Assembly: GCA_015680905.1 (NCBI GenBank)
Contig: CM027381.1
Location: 69,367,501-69,431,500, forward strand
From: Coptis chinensis
Lineage: Eukaryota > Streptophyta > Magnoliopsida > Ranunculales > Ranunculaceae
Length of the DNA: 64,000 bases
Direction of reading: 5' to 3'
Positions 1 to 12,240 of the stretch are shown in pieces. Position 1 is the stretch's first letter; the number at the start of each line of letters is the position of its first letter. The notes below the pieces were generated by a model that ran no database searches, was not told where the DNA came from, and was given only the letters and a program-made list of their open reading frames with translations. The translations under genes were made by a program, and so were the position numbers.

Positions 1-182
1 TTTTTCTTAAAAAAATTAAAATATGTCTAGTTAACTAATTGTTAAGACTTAATTTTTCGTAAACGTAGGTGTCTGACTGCATATATTGTTGGATGACAAT
101 TGCCAAATATTTGTGTATGTTACTTTACATTTTAGACATTGCGACGTCAGTTATTCATATTGCATTTTCATTTTCCTCTCAG

Positions 183-3100
183 GACAGGATAACTTCTGCC
201 TCATTCATGTGAGCCTCATACCAGTTCTAGGTGTTGTGGGTGAGCAAGTAATTCTCTTGTTTCTATCTTATTTCCACCCTTTGCTTTCGGTTCTCATACT
301 GTGTGTTTTTCATGCTGAGTTAACTTGTCAAATGTGGAGTTCATTCTTTTAATTTTGATTTGTCTAATTTTTTGTTAATTTAAATTTTTGAGCTTGGTGT
401 CTTCATTGACATAATGCTTATAATGTGTAGAAAACAAAGCCGACGCAGCATAGTGTGAGAGAACTGAGGGCCTTGGGGTTGACCCCTCATTTGTTGGCAT
501 GCCGTTCAGCTGAGGTAATCTCTGTTTTATCTAGCTTTCCGAGTTAAATTCACTTTCGTGTTTGGCAGACCGTATCACTTTAGTTTTTATCCACTAGATA
601 GAAAACCAACTCATTTGCAGGGGGTATTTTGTGAACATTTGATGCCAAGGTGTTGGTTGGGAGTGAATAACCTGCCTCTCTTTTTTTTTTCATTGTCTTT
701 TAGTTTCGCAAAGATTTGTCTATCTATGTTTTCCCGTTTGTTCTTGTCAAAATATTAATCTCCCAAATTTAATGTGCAAAATGCTAATATAGCTTCGGCA
801 CTAATTACAAGTCAGCTATTCAACATACGTTATCTTAGTTATGTTGCCAAAATGCCAAATACGGCTTAATAGAAGGCAACAAGTTATGGCTTATATTATC
901 GCATATTGGATGGCTGACCGTTTGCTTCACTATCTAAAACACACTGTTTAGTTGGTTTGCTCCTATGTGTCTTTGAACCTCATCCATGAAATGTGTCCTG
1001 CTAAAGTTGTGAAAGGTCTTTGAGGATGTTAGAGGGGTTGATATTTTCCAGAGGATCAGCATCAATTTGTTTTTTCAATTTTTCTTTACCCACAACATAT
1101 TGTGGTGGCAAGTTGATCTGTATGCACTATGCAGTGTATCAGGTCATCTATTATTCAACATCTGTGCTAAACCGGATTTTGCTTCAATCCGGCGTGTGTT
1201 GTGCCAATATTTTTTTAGAGGAATAGTCATATGGAGTCTGGACAACTAGTTCGTCTCTGTGTTCCACCTTATGTTTGCCATAGTTGTATAATTGCTGCAT
1301 GTTAGTCAGCTCTTCTTGGTGTATTTTTCTTAGTTTGAGTGAGATACTGAGATATCTACTGCATTCTTGTCATTTTCAGCCGCTGTTGGAGACTACAAAG
1401 GAGAAACTTTCACAGTTTTGCCATGTTCCAGTGAGTAATTGATTGTATATTGCTTCATGTATTCTTCAAAAGTAATTTTTTTATTTACGTTTTTCAATGC
1501 CGTCTTTAATCTCTGCAATAATGAAAGTATGTTTCATCTTCCATTGTGTTTTTAGGTCGGTAACATTCTCAATATCCATGATGTCCCAAACATTTGGCAT
1601 GTCCCTCTCTTACTTCGGGTGAGTGCACTGATGTATTTTGAGCAATATGTCTATTTTGTTTGTCTTCGACTTTCTTCTCTGTTCCTTGCCTAAGTTTCTG
1701 ACCAGCAACCTTTATCTCAGAATCAAGATGCTCATATTGCGATTTTGAAACAGCTAAATTGCTTAAGGTAAGCTTTCATGTTTGTAATTATGTTCAGTTC
1801 GAAAAGTTTGATTTTTTTGAAATCGTATACCTAATAAGATTCCAATATACTGTTGCGGTCCAGTATTTCCAGACCATTATACTAAATATCAAAAACACCT
1901 TGACACTCCACTCAGATGATAGAGTTTAGGTTGATGTTACACTTGTTAACTGACTGGTCATCCTTTGGTTTCAGCACTGCCACACCTCCTCATTTGCAAG
2001 AGTGGACTGAAAGAGCAGAGACTTATGATAATCTGAAGAATTCTGTTAGTACTGTTACCATTTTGTACATTTGTTTTTGGCGTATTCCTTAAAGAAGTAG
2101 CAAATAAACAATGCCTTACCTTTGTGCAGGTTAGGATTGCATTGGTTGGGAAGTATATTGGTCTTACTGATTCCTACTTGTCCGTTGTGAAGGTAAGATG
2201 ATCATAACAAAAAAATTTCTAAAAGTGGGTTTATAATTTGATCAGTCATCTATTGTGGGTTAATAAGGAGTGCCCAAAAAGGAACAAGAAAAATTGAAAA
2301 AATAAGAATAGAATGATGAATTAATGCCTGGATTCTTGTGTCCTACATATGGGGAAAAACATTTAAGATGAAAGATGAGACTATCTTGGTATTGGAAACC
2401 ATTTTTAACAATTCCTTTCAAGCTTGAGAGTTGGTATAATCCAGTCCCAGCTTGATACAGGAATGATCCATTTGTTTGATAAAAGAGCCCAGTACACATG
2501 TGATGTATGTGAGGATTTGATTACAATCCCATGTTATACAAATATGCTGTGATGAGATATTAAGATCAGATGGATTTATTTATTTATTTATTTTTCAGCC
2601 AGTTGAGGAACCTACATGAAACTTGCGTGTTATGATGGATATAATTACACGTCAAATGGAGGTTTATCTGGATTGATGTATTTCCCACCGTATAAGTCAC
2701 TACATCTTAATTTCAAACAGCATTGCCCTCCAGGAAGAAGCAAACCTTTTATATAATTGTAATTGTTATTTTACTTTCAGTACCCTAGTAAACATGAACT
2801 ATCTCGTGTCCTTCTTAGCTTGGTCTGATCTACTCTAGATGAGACTTCAGTCTACAGTAGGCTGTGGTAGTAGGTTATGTTACTTAGAATGGACTTATGA
2901 TTTGCCTACCTTTCTGTATTTTTTTTTACATTAAATGCTTTAAGTAGATTTTCTTGACAAACAGTTTATTTGTGTGTTTCCAATGCTAATGTATGAAATT
3001 CCACACCTTTCTGAGACTGGCTTCCTCATATTTGAGTTATTTCGTTGAGAATGGTTTATATACTTGAGTTATCTTTCTCTGACGGAATGGCATCATTGTG

Positions 3101-6100
3101 CTGCACTTGGCAGGCTCTACTGCATGCATGTATTGCACGCTCTTTGAAGCCATCAGTTGACTGGATTGCAGCCTCTGACCTGGAAGATGATAGTGCCAAA
3201 TTGGTATGAGTTATTGAAGTTCTATGCCTCTGCATTCATTTCGTACTTATAATCTGAGCAAAATGTTACTATGCAGGCACCGGAAGCTCATGCTGCCGCA
3301 TGGGAGACGTTAAGGGTAAGCCCTTGACTTTGTATTATTCTTGTGTCAATCTACATTTTTTCCTTGCACAACTTTGACACTTCTATACCAGTAATCAGTC
3401 ACCGTCCTAACTTGGTAAGTGCCAGTTGGGCCAAGAGGCTGTTGCATAGATACTGGACATGAGGATGACTTTGAGGTTTGTCATTGTGTCCCATTATGCA
3501 ATTGACTAATTGCAAAAACCAGTAAAAGGTTAGACCATATAACTAGAATAAACCCACTTAGAGTAGGAGAGTGTACAGATGCACTCCATTTCATGGTGGA
3601 TCATGGTGCACATGCGACCATGAGTTTTGGAGTTAATCATATATCATAAATTTCTATTTGCAGTTGGTAGCTGAAGTTACCTGCCAAAAGTTGTACATTT
3701 GACCATTGTACCTCTTCATGTAGCATGTTCTGGTCTTACAAAACTCCACCACATTACAGTTCCCTGCTATAACCCCCCATATTGGATATAATGGAACTGT
3801 TCCGGGTTTTATACATTCAACTTTTAAAAATTCTACACTGGCATGTTGAAATATACATCAGTTGATATTTTTCATTTAAAATTTTTTTAATTTTCCCAAC
3901 AGGTTGAAATATACATTGTATAAAATCTCTCTACCTTGGCACTCCTTTTTGTTGTTGTTGTTGGGTTTTTGTTTGTCTGTCCTGTTTTTGTTTTTTGTTT
4001 TTTGTTATTTGTTGCTATATTGGTTTTTGATATGGTTATATCTGCAGAATGCAGCCTGTGTCTTGGTCCCTGGAGGATTTGGAGATCGTGGCGTGGAAGG
4101 AATGATATTGGCTGCAAATTATGCCAGAGACAATCATGTTCCCTATCTTGGAATTTGCTTGGGGATGCAGATTTCCGTGATTGAGTTTGCTAGATCTGTA
4201 TGCAGCCTGCCTTTGTCATTATTTTTTTAATTCAGAACTTTCACACTGGTGTGGTGTTGTAATATCTGTTGTCTTCTCCGTGCTTGGTTCTGGAATCTAT
4301 CAGGTTTTGGGTCTGGAAAAAGCAAACAGTGAAGAGTTCAATGCTGAAACACCTGATCCTGTTATAGTTTTCATGCCAGAGGTATGCTGTTTCTTTCCCA
4401 CACGAGGAGGTTTAACGTTTGTCCGGTTATTTTTTAATATTTTCAGTTGACTTGTAGGGCTCAAGGACGCATATGGGAAGTACAATGAGGCTAGGATCCC
4501 GAAGAACGCACTTTCAGACTCCTGATTGCATCACATCAAAGCTGTATGTGTCTGATCCTCTGATCTATTTTTCATAAGTTATAACGGCATCTTAGCTTAA
4601 TATAGTGTCTGGTAGAACGTTAGACCACCGACCGCTCACCAGTGTCATACTTACCGTTTGAAGCTTGTTATGATGGCACAATTATTTGACCTTCCAAACT
4701 CCTCTCATTGTCTTGGGAAAATATGGTGCATTGCATATAACATGAAATGGTTAGGGTGATTTAGTTGTTGCAATGTTGGGCATATTAATACTTGTTTCAC
4801 GCTGGTGGCTACAAGGCCTCCTTGAATGGATGTCGCTTGTTTTTCTTGGTTGTACATAACCCTATGAGTATCAGGTGTTTAACTATCTGTTCTTAGTTGA
4901 TATAGTTTGATGTGTGAACTATTAGCGTCAAGTTGTCACTTCTTGTGCTATGCCTTATTAAGTTAAGGTTGAATGTTTAGGTACCATAGTTCCTCTTATG
5001 TGGATGAGCGACATCGCCATCGGTATGAGGTAATCTTTTTCAACTTTATTGATTGACCAAGTTTCTCACAACCTTCTTTATTATAAGAAAATAAAATAAA
5101 TGTATATTAGTAATCACACATGTTTATATGTTATCTATTCTCTGAATTTTAGTTTCATTTTAATGACAAAAATCTATATGTAGGTGAATCCGGAGGTCAT
5201 TGGCAGGCTAGAAGAAGGTGGCTTAAAATTTGTAGGAAAAGACGAAAGTGGAAACAGAATGGAGGTATACATGGCTCGTGTAATAGGTTTTTTTTATATG
5301 TGCCAACGACATGTATATGTGAGTTTTGTTATTCCTCTGCAGATTTTGGAGCTTTCAGGCCATCCATTTTATGTGGGAGTTCAGTTTCACCCAGAGTTTA
5401 AATCACGTCCTGGCCAACCTACTGCTCTATTTCTAGGTAATTTGTGGAGAAACTACACCGTATGTAGAATCCTATTGCGTCTTTATTTATAAGCGTTATT
5501 GTTTGTTTCCAATTAAGATATGGTAAATGCACTAGGATAAATAGTCTTTTTGTAATTTGTGTTTTAGAAATTCTACTATCAGTGCTAGGAGAATTGGCGT
5601 TTCATTAACATGACCATGGTGGCAGTTAATGGGCCAGAGTTTTAGTTTGGACAAGTTTAGCCCCAATTTTAATATATCAGCCAATGTAAACTTGAACATA
5701 TGTGAGATTGGTTTACTGGTTCTTTCATTGTAAGCCGTATCTGAGCCTGAACCAGACTGGATTCATGACTCCTAAACCGTTGAACATTTTTTAGGTTCTT
5801 ATATTTGTGAGTAGAATTTCCTAAACTTGATTTTGATCTGGTTGGAATTCAGGTTGATGCATGCCAATGAAAAAAGAAATAAAAAACTAAAGGGTAATTT
5901 GCATTAAAAAGAAAAAGAAAAATATATTGTTACAAGTAGTGGAACTGAAATTCAGGCATTCAGCAATAAGAGTGGCGAAGCCAACCTCCTTTACACAAAT
6001 AATTAATGATTTTGTAATAGGTCATGTCCGGATTTTCTGCCCTTGTAAGGAAAGGGGGTTCTGTGACTCTACCATTGTTTTGTGCCCTTTAATAGGCCAG

Positions 6101-6633
6101 CTTCCTTGTTTGCGCATTGATCAGCTCCGAAGTTGGATTCACGCCAAGTGTTGGTAATGTGTATCCAGTCTTTTTTTTATATGATTTTTGGCCAATTTCC
6201 CGCCATGCCCTTTCACATTCAATCAACTTCAGTACCAAAGCTATCTCCCTCTTCCTATGGTTCTCTGACTCTCTTGGCTTTCCATCTTCTTCAGTAGTCC
6301 CCACCAACCACTGTATTCCGGGAACCCTAGTATCATCCAGTGAGCATGTTAGGTACTTGGCTCTGGCCAACCCTCTCTTCCCGTCACCTTTTCTTTTTTG
6401 CTGTTTGCTTCATTTAGGTTATGAGGAACAAGCAATCTGGGAATTTTATGTAGAAAGTGTGCTATATATTTTGTAGTTAGGAAAGCACTATTATGTAAAA
6501 AAAAGACAGTTAGAACAGCAAAGTTATATGTTCAATATTTTATTCTCAACTCTCGTTTGCCATTGTAGGTTTGATATTAGCGGCAACGGGGCAATTACAA
6601 GCTTATATCAACAATCATCAGAATGGAAGTTAG
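183..6633 (+). CDS. CTP synthase (UTP-ammonia ligase), 3' part of a multi-exon gene
   Basis: The product makes CTP from UTP, ATP and glutamine, the last step of de novo pyrimidine nucleotide synthesis, in the cytosol. I read sixteen exons, all with GT-AG borders: 183-247, 431-514, 1380-1430, 1556-1618, 1721-1767, 1975-2044, 2130-2192, 3114-3203, 3277-3315, 4048-4197, 4304-4381, 4458-4543, 4981-5029, 5184-5264, 5343-5436, 6569-6633. Phases agree throughout and give about 390 codons ending at TAG 6631-6633. The synthetase domain is present from [13 protein letters not shown] onward, with the family motifs [12 protein letters not shown] and [19 protein letters not shown]. The C-terminal class I glutamine amidotransferase domain has the nucleophile Cys in GICLGMQ (exon 4048-4197) and the His and Glu of the triad in VQFHPEF (exon 5343-5436). 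The N-terminal P-loop part lies upstream of the window. No coding damage is visible, so the gene is probably functional. The last intron is long (1.13 kb). Confidence 0.96.
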
Positions 6634-7157
6634 TATCTGATCCAGAGATTTTACGTCTGTTCTTTACGAGGTAAGCCAATTTGAATTCAGATATCACGGG
6701 TAACATCTAATTGAGTCATGATTAGGATATTGCTTAATTGGTGACTTGGTGTTCATCTTATATTATGTATCTGAAATATCTATTTTGGTTATTGTCTTAG
6801 AATCCTCACTTACACTACATATATTTGCTTGTAGAGAAACACAAGATGTATAGTGGTGGACATGCATAATGAGATTCTTGGCCCTAATGGATGATCTTAT
6901 AAGTTGGTGTGCACTAGCATTCTGGAAAATTACAATCTTTCTTGGATCGGCATTTGAACTCCAAAGCCGTGTAATGACAGTATGAGGTACAAATTGATAG
7001 GCCATTGCAAATAGTATTTAGCTTGCATCTGTTTGATTGGAAATGAGTCACATTGGTTTCCTAATCACTGCTTTTTAATTTATGAACAGTCTGAGGTAGA
7101 AATTAGATAGGCAATTGCAAATACTATTTAGCTTGCATCTTTTTGATTGGAAAAGAG

Positions 7158-7596
7158 CTCCAAAGCACGGCCATGTCTAAAATTCCACTGTGTCCGTGTC
7201 CGCATCAGACGTGGCTTGGACACGTGTCCGACGCGGCACGTGTATCCCCCATGTGCTAGGGTAGTTTGGACACGGCCTAGACGCAATTTGGACACAGTTT
7301 GGACGCGTGTTGGATATGATTTGGACTCCGACATGACTTGTATAGTTATGTGAGATGTCTTTATGTCTCCTTTTGTTGTAACTATGTTTATAAATCTTGA
7401 ATTGATATGATGATTTAAAATCTAATATTACATCAACAAAAATATATATTAAAATATCATTTAATATCCGTGTCCTTGCCGTGTCCGCGTCCTACTAATT
7501 TAGGATATGATTGTGACACCGCGTCCTACTAATTTAGGATATGATCGTGACACCGCGTCCGTGTCCACGTCCGTGTGTCAGTGTCCATGTTTCATA
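7158..7596. mobile_element. Small GTGTCC-rich non-coding insertion, about 439 bp
   Basis: The piece separates the two halves of the second copy of the local duplication. It is flanked by GGAAAAGAG (7149-7157) and GGAAATGAG (7597-7605), an apparent 9-bp target duplication with one mismatch; the empty copy reads GGAAATGAG. Both ends are rich in GTGTCCGTGTCC-like motifs and GACACG, in contrast to the AT-rich middle (7360-7470). No reading frame encodes a recognisable protein. A 9-bp duplication would suit a MULE-derived element, but I see no clear long terminal inverted repeat, so the class is open. Confidence 0.6.
7485..7552. repeat. 34-bp tandem duplication (two copies, one mismatch)
   Basis: Units 7485-7518 and 7519-7552 each run from CCGCGTCCTACTAATTTAGG to GTGACA and differ at one base (T or C). 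A third partial unit (CCGCGTCC) follows. It lies in the right part of the GTGTCC-rich insertion. Confidence 0.85.
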
Positions 7597-7707
7597 GGAA
7601 ATGAGTCATATTGGTTTCCTCATTACTGCTTTTAATTTATGAACAGAAATACTAGAAGTATTGGAACTGAAAAATGATCTACTGATCGTTATATTGTATG
7701 TGTTCAA

Positions 7708-8079
7708 CTAGGAGTTATTATGTTGAATATGCATTTTGAAATCAATACCAGTATAACGCGTATAATAGTGGCAATCTAACTTCTGAAAAGTAGGATTCTT
7801 GTATTTGGTTCCGAAGATGTTTAATACGGAAGTGGCAGTTACTAGCATCTTTCCAGCTTGCTCTGCAACATGTAAAGATGGTTTTAGACCCTCTAGCAAA
7901 TAGCAATTGTCATTTTGGATCCTTATAAACCAGGATGAGTTCGATGAATCAACAATACTATCAGGTTGACCTTTAGAGGCTTCCTTAAATTTTGACGAAC
8001 ACATTGATATCACTGGTGAAGATTGACCCGTACTCGGAAATTTTGGTAGTGAAACTCTTAACCATAAAAAATGATACAC
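7708..8079 (-). other. Unrecognised open frame with protein-like composition, possibly an exon or gene relic
   Basis: This 123-codon frame on the minus strand has no ATG at its 5' end; the first internal Met is at about residue 26. Its middle reads like real protein, for example SWFIRIQNDNCYLLEGLKPS and VTATSVLNIFGTKY, with mixed polar and hydrophobic residues and none of the low complexity of neighbouring chance frames. I cannot name a family. It has no obvious gene around it, so it may be a captured exon, a pseudogene piece or chance. Confidence 0.3.
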
Positions 8080-8752
8080 GTCTCCAGTTTAACGCGTATT
8101 TAATAACGCAAACTAGGTGATAGAGATCATGGATTTATGTATTGGATGTCAATTGTAGAGTTTGATTTTAATATTAGGCAATCCAACGAAGCAACAAAGA
8201 ATGTTCTGTCAAATTATCAACGTATTATTTATTGGATTTGAACTCGTACAGCTCATTTCTCATAGAAATACTGCACAGAAATATGATTTTGGTTAGTTTC
8301 CTTTTCTATGTATACTGTAACCAACTAACCACTCACCACCCTCCTGCAACGTACGTCTCTCTTCATTAATTGCCTCTATTATGTTTCTTTTTGTTAATTG
8401 GCCTCATGATTTTGTTCGTGGGACAAATTACAGAACAAGTTTAACACTGCATTTCTTAAAACATCAGCCACTTAATTTACATTTCTTCCGCTACCCTATG
8501 TGGTATGGACAGAATATGTATCATTTCGCTTGGACAGAAAATAACCCCACACCGAAACCATGAACCAGAATATTTATCATCATTAGCATGGGCAAAATCC
8601 AAGTGTTCCCTTAATTTGGAACAAATCCATGAGCTGTGATTTTTTGTTCTGTACTAAATCGTGTTTGAATTAATAGAGATGGGAAGTTACTGTCGAATTA
8701 GAGAACTATATAGCTAATAGGAAAAATAACTCAATGAACCTAAAAAGCTGTA
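8080..8752. other. Intergenic, nothing recognised
   Basis: AT-rich sequence between the unrecognised frame and the 3' end of the minus-strand DUF761 gene. I see no coding region, RNA gene or clear repeat. Confidence 0.5.
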
Positions 8753-8758
8753 TTTATT
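8753..8758 (-). promoter_or_regulatory. Possible polyadenylation signal of the DUF761 gene
   Basis: AATAAA on the minus strand about 155 nt beyond the stop codon of the DUF761 gene. Position and sequence fit a plant near-upstream element, but the motif is short and the region AT-rich. Confidence 0.35.
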
Positions 8759-8913
8759 GGAAAAGCGTGTGAAAACTCAATGGAGGCTTCAATACAGAAA
8801 GCCTCAGGTATCTACAACAATGCCGCAGTCCTATATCCTAAAAGAATTACTATAAAGAAACTAATACCACAAGGTATATTATATTTGTGTATACTAAAGA
8901 AGTAATATTGCGA

Positions 8914-9471
8914 TCAATTTGTTCCTCTATCTAGCATCTCATCATACTGTAAATATGAAATCTGTCTTTGCATCTTCATTTGTCTATAGAAGTTTGCTAT
9001 AAACTCATCGGCTTTAAGATCGATTGCTTCATCTTCCACAGCTACAATTTCACCATGTATCCTCTCATCTTCATCAAAGCCACAACCATAGTTTTCTTCT
9101 ATCAAATAACTCTTTCTAACTTCTTGGTGATATACACTGTCTCCATCATCTCCATTGAAATCATAGTCAAAATCTACTTGTGGTTTGATACATGGGAAAC
9201 TAGGCATGTGAAATCTCAATGAAGCTGGCCGGTGCATTTTGAAGTTGAACAACGGTGTCTCGTCGAATGAGAATTCTTTCTCTCTATAATGAATGGAATC
9301 ACGATGCTTAAGGCGAAGACTCTTAACATAGTTTGGTAGAAGCCGGAGTTCCACCATTAATCCTCGTCGCAATGCACCACCTTTTCTAGCCCATAACAAG
9401 GCTATTCGAAGAAGGTTCCATGCTCGGCGAGTTAAAATGGTCTTCTTCCTCCCCATATTCAAATTTTGCAT
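8914..9471 (-). CDS. DUF761-family (cotton-fibre-expressed-like) protein
   Basis: An intact single-exon gene of about 185 residues. The likely start is the ATG at 9471 (MQNLNMGRKK); a second in-frame ATG at 9456 (MGRKKTILTRRAW) is equally plausible because relatives often begin just before the basic RRAWNLLR segment. The N-terminus is basic and amphipathic (TRRAWNLLRIALLWARKGG), the middle is acidic and low in complexity, and the C-terminus carries the DUF761 signature: acidic DEAIDLKADEFIANFYRQMK, then an MQRQ-SYLQYDEML tail. The family is plant-specific and its biochemical function is unknown; members are small, usually intronless, and some are induced by stress or in fibres. A TATA box lies about 170 bp upstream. 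A paralogue sits at 35.2 kb on the other strand. Confidence 0.85.
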   Translation of the reverse strand: MQNLNMGRKKTILTRRAWNLLRIALLWARKGGALRRGLMVELRLLPNYVKSLRLKHRDSIHYREKEFSFDETPLFNFKMHRPASLRFHMPSFPCIKPQVDFDYDFNGDDGDSVYHQEVRKSYLIEENYGCGFDEDERIHGEIVAVEDEAIDLKADEFIANFYRQMKMQRQISYLQYDEMLDRGTN

Positions 9472-9637
9472 CAATATCAGGTGCAAGCAATATCAGTATG
9501 TACTAAGTACTGGTAAGCTCTAGCTAGTAGTTGGAATGCTGAGAGGTTGAATATTTGAGTGATAATAATGATTTTGGAAGGTTGTTAAGTAGAGAAGTTT
9601 GAGTGAGTTTGTTTGATGGTAAGGAGAAGTAATGCTA

Positions 9638-9645
9638 TATTTATA
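9638..9645 (-). promoter_or_regulatory. TATA box of the minus-strand DUF761 gene
   Basis: TATAAATA read on the minus strand, 167 bp upstream of the ATG at 9471. It is the best TATA match upstream of this gene and leaves room for a 5' leader of about 130 nt. Confidence 0.6.
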
Positions 9646-9699
9646 TGGTGTGTGGAACTGTGGACTATGATACGCGGTTTTCAGAATATGCGAGGAAAA

Positions 9700-10150
9700 C
9701 ATGTGGGGCTAAATGGTATTCTTAATTTTAGGTTTATGGACGGTGGAAAACTCGTAAGAGACACGGTTTGTCAGCGTACTCCAACTGGCCGTTTTGCTGC
9801 CAACCATGCCCCTTAGTTTTAGTTCCGGATTTCATTTGTGGGTTGCTATAAGCAAAATGCATGTATTTCTGAGCACATGGTTTCTGAGTTTTAGGTATAT
9901 GCAGCAAATTACAAATTCTTTCTTAAATTACTCAAAAATCTGAAGGAATGGAGTACTCATGCATTGTGTTAACCAAAAAATGAAGTAGTTATTCATATAT
10001 TTTCATGCATCTATGAAATGTATAGTCATCTAAGTTGTTATAAAACGTTTTATTTTTAAGATAATATTGCTAAAGATTGTATTATTTTTTATCTTAAAAA
10101 AATTTAATGGAGCCAAGACTATATATTGAGAAGTTATGAAATAGATTTAA
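9700..10150. other. Intergenic, upstream of the DUF761 gene
   Basis: AT-rich, without a supported gene. It may contain further promoter elements of the minus-strand DUF761 gene, but none stands out. Confidence 0.4.
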
Positions 10151-10369
10151 GGGTGAACTAGTGTTACCCTCCTACTAGATGAGCCAATTAAGATTTCCCC
10201 CCACTAGATGGGAAATTAGGGTCTCTTTCCTAAATACACACAAAAAAAATTCGGTCAACTCACTTTGATTTTTTTTTTGTGTGTATTTAGGGGGGAGACC
10301 CTAATTTCCCATCTAGTGGGGAGGAAATCTTAATTGGCTCATCTAGTAGAGGGTAATACTAGTTAACCC
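10151..10369. mobile_element. Hairpin MITE, 219 bp
   Basis: The element is nearly all inverted repeat: the left arm (10151-10249) and right arm (about 10267-10369) are reverse complements with few mismatches, around a short loop. The outer ends read GGGTGAACTAGTGTTACCC and its near-complement. Flanks are TAA on the left and TAC on the right, which would suit a mutated 3-bp target duplication of the PIF/Harbinger (Tourist) type. It has no coding capacity. Superfamily assignment is an inference; the foldback structure is seen directly. Confidence 0.8.
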
Positions 10370-12231
10370 TACTTTAAACCTTTTTCTATATATGAAATAT
10401 TGTAGAGCCTGACATATATATTTCGCATACTGTACTGAATTACTGATCATATACTCATATAGTGGTACTATAATTATTCCAAGACTAAACAATATAAGAA
10501 GCCCGGCCTTAATAAACCATATAGGTATCTTAGACAATGGGGTCATTTTAGTCACAAGATATGGACACGCATTGAAAATGGACCTGCCCTAGACATTAGT
10601 TGAGTTTAGACACAAAGTGTATTGGTTGGAATTGGTTGGATGTTGCAATCGTCGTTTCTATTTCAGATATAAAAAAAGCACGTAAAGCAGCAAGACTTTT
10701 TGTAGTCATTTGCAACTTTACAAGTAAAAGTTTGTTTTCTATTTGAATCCTAAGCTTAGCACTGAAGCAAACATGAGAGAGAGAGAGCCGTTATAACTTA
10801 TTATAAGTAACCAGCAAATGAGAGCTGTTGTACAAAAGGAGATGTACTTTTGCTTATCGATCAAGCTTTTTCTCCTCTATATACCTACTTTTATAGTAAT
10901 GTTGAACGAGTCCCTTACATTTTCCTTACCACATGGCGAAATGTGAACCCCCAAATATTAGGTCTCGGCAACATTAATAATTATTAGTGGGGAGTGTAAT
11001 TATTTGTACCTTTACCCATTGCATTTTATAATTTAACAATCTGTAATTATATTAGTATCTAGTGTAAAAAACTTACAGAGTTAATAAAATACAGTCAGTA
11101 AAAAAAGTGACAGCGCAACTTTTACCAAGGAATCCAATTTTAATAGGCCAGTTCCACTTTGAACAGAATTTTATGTGGACACAGGATTGTATGTTAACAA
11201 ATGTGCTTATATGTGAATACCAGTCATGTAGACAGCTTTAGCAAAAAAAAAAAAAAAAAAAGTCATGTAGACAGACACGTGCAATAATATAATTGAACTA
11301 GCCACTGTGCAGTGGTACCTACGTGGGCTCTATTGAGTTTTTTTTATTAAATTATAAATATTAAATTACTATTTTATTTCTCAAAAAAAAAAAAACTGTA
11401 AATTATCAAATTACCCCTAAGACGTATACCAAAACACTGTTGCTCAACCCCACATTTTTCTATAGATTAAAGATAAAGCCAAGGTACTTTGTGATGTACG
11501 GACGGATTCACCATTCTGCCAACTGTGACCTATGAATTTATGATATGGACCCAAATAACAACTTGTGAATTGTTCATGCCAGAGGCATTGAGGGAGAGAG
11601 CTTTCAAAGTTACCAAACTTACCTCATATAATGACGCCAAGAAGTTATACATAGCACGAAGAGGGACGTGCGCTCTACAATTCAATGAATCTCCTAAACA
11701 AGATCCTAAGAAAAAAAAAATATATATGTTATGAGATCCTTGAATATAATTTCAACCCAACTGATTCCTCTTCTTCTCATTCTAGAAAATAAAAATTAAT
11801 AAATGATAATGCTTTTCGGATGGCTATATCTATGAATTTCATTGAGAAAAAAAAAAAAGAAAAATACTCTTCTTGGCTGTTTGAGCCTGAAATAGTGGTT
11901 TCTTTAATTTTCTTAATTTAATTTTTGATATTTTAATATCGTTTCTATTAGGCAATTTGGCATTCAAGCTAGCAAAGATCGAGCCACAGGCCACAGCTCA
12001 AACCTCTAAGACCTAGGCTAATCATTTCAAGGCTAATCATTTCAAGGTGGAAAATAAATGGCTGCCAATTTCAATTTCAACGGTTGGTCGTTTGGACTTT
12101 GGACAGAATCACTCTCGTCAAATACATCAAATTTACGGCAGTTGCGTCATTATCATGTATGACAATTTTCACATACAATGAAGTACATCAAACGTCCGAA
12201 TTGAAGTCATAGAAAAATAACTTTTAGTGAA
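10370..12231. other. Intergenic stretch before the MULE
   Basis: AT-rich DNA with poly-A and poly-T runs, the tiny poly-A insertion at 11.24 kb, and a small frame at 11525-11734 that resembles no family known to me. No gene is supported. Confidence 0.5.
11222..11274 (+). mobile_element. Minimal poly-A insertion with 14-bp target duplication
   Basis: The 14-mer AGTCATGTAGACAG occurs at 11222-11235 and again at 11261-11274. Between the copies are only CTTTAGC and 18 A residues. A long target duplication around a 3' poly-A run is the hallmark of target-primed reverse transcription, so this looks like an extremely 5'-truncated LINE, SINE or mRNA insertion. Confidence 0.7.
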
Positions 12232-12240
12232 ATTATTTTT
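12232..12240. repeat. Left 9-bp target site duplication of the MULE
   Basis: ATTATTTTT directly precedes the left terminal inverted repeat and recurs exactly at 19385-19393 after the right one. Nine bases is the typical duplication length for Mutator-like elements. Confidence 0.9.

Larger units (their letters stand above)
6984..7646. repeat. Imperfect tandem duplication of about 107 bp; second copy interrupted by an insertion
   Basis: Copy 1 is 6984-7090. Copy 2 starts at 7093, breaks off at about 7157 and resumes at about 7597 to end at 7646. Both halves match copy 1 closely, including the GCAAATA-TATTTAGCTTGCATC stretch and the AATTTATGAACAG end. The uninterrupted copy serves as an empty-site reference for the insertion. 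It lies downstream of the CTP synthase stop and contains no gene. Confidence 0.8.

Noticed and set aside
86..352. Long frame around the first CTP synthase exon taken as a separate gene
   Set aside because: Only 183-247 is coding; the rest is intron read-through, with clear AG and GT borders.
3887..4117. Lys/Thr-rich minus-strand frame opposite a CTP synthase exon
   Set aside because: It is the complement of a T-rich intron end and the exon at 4048; no independent support.
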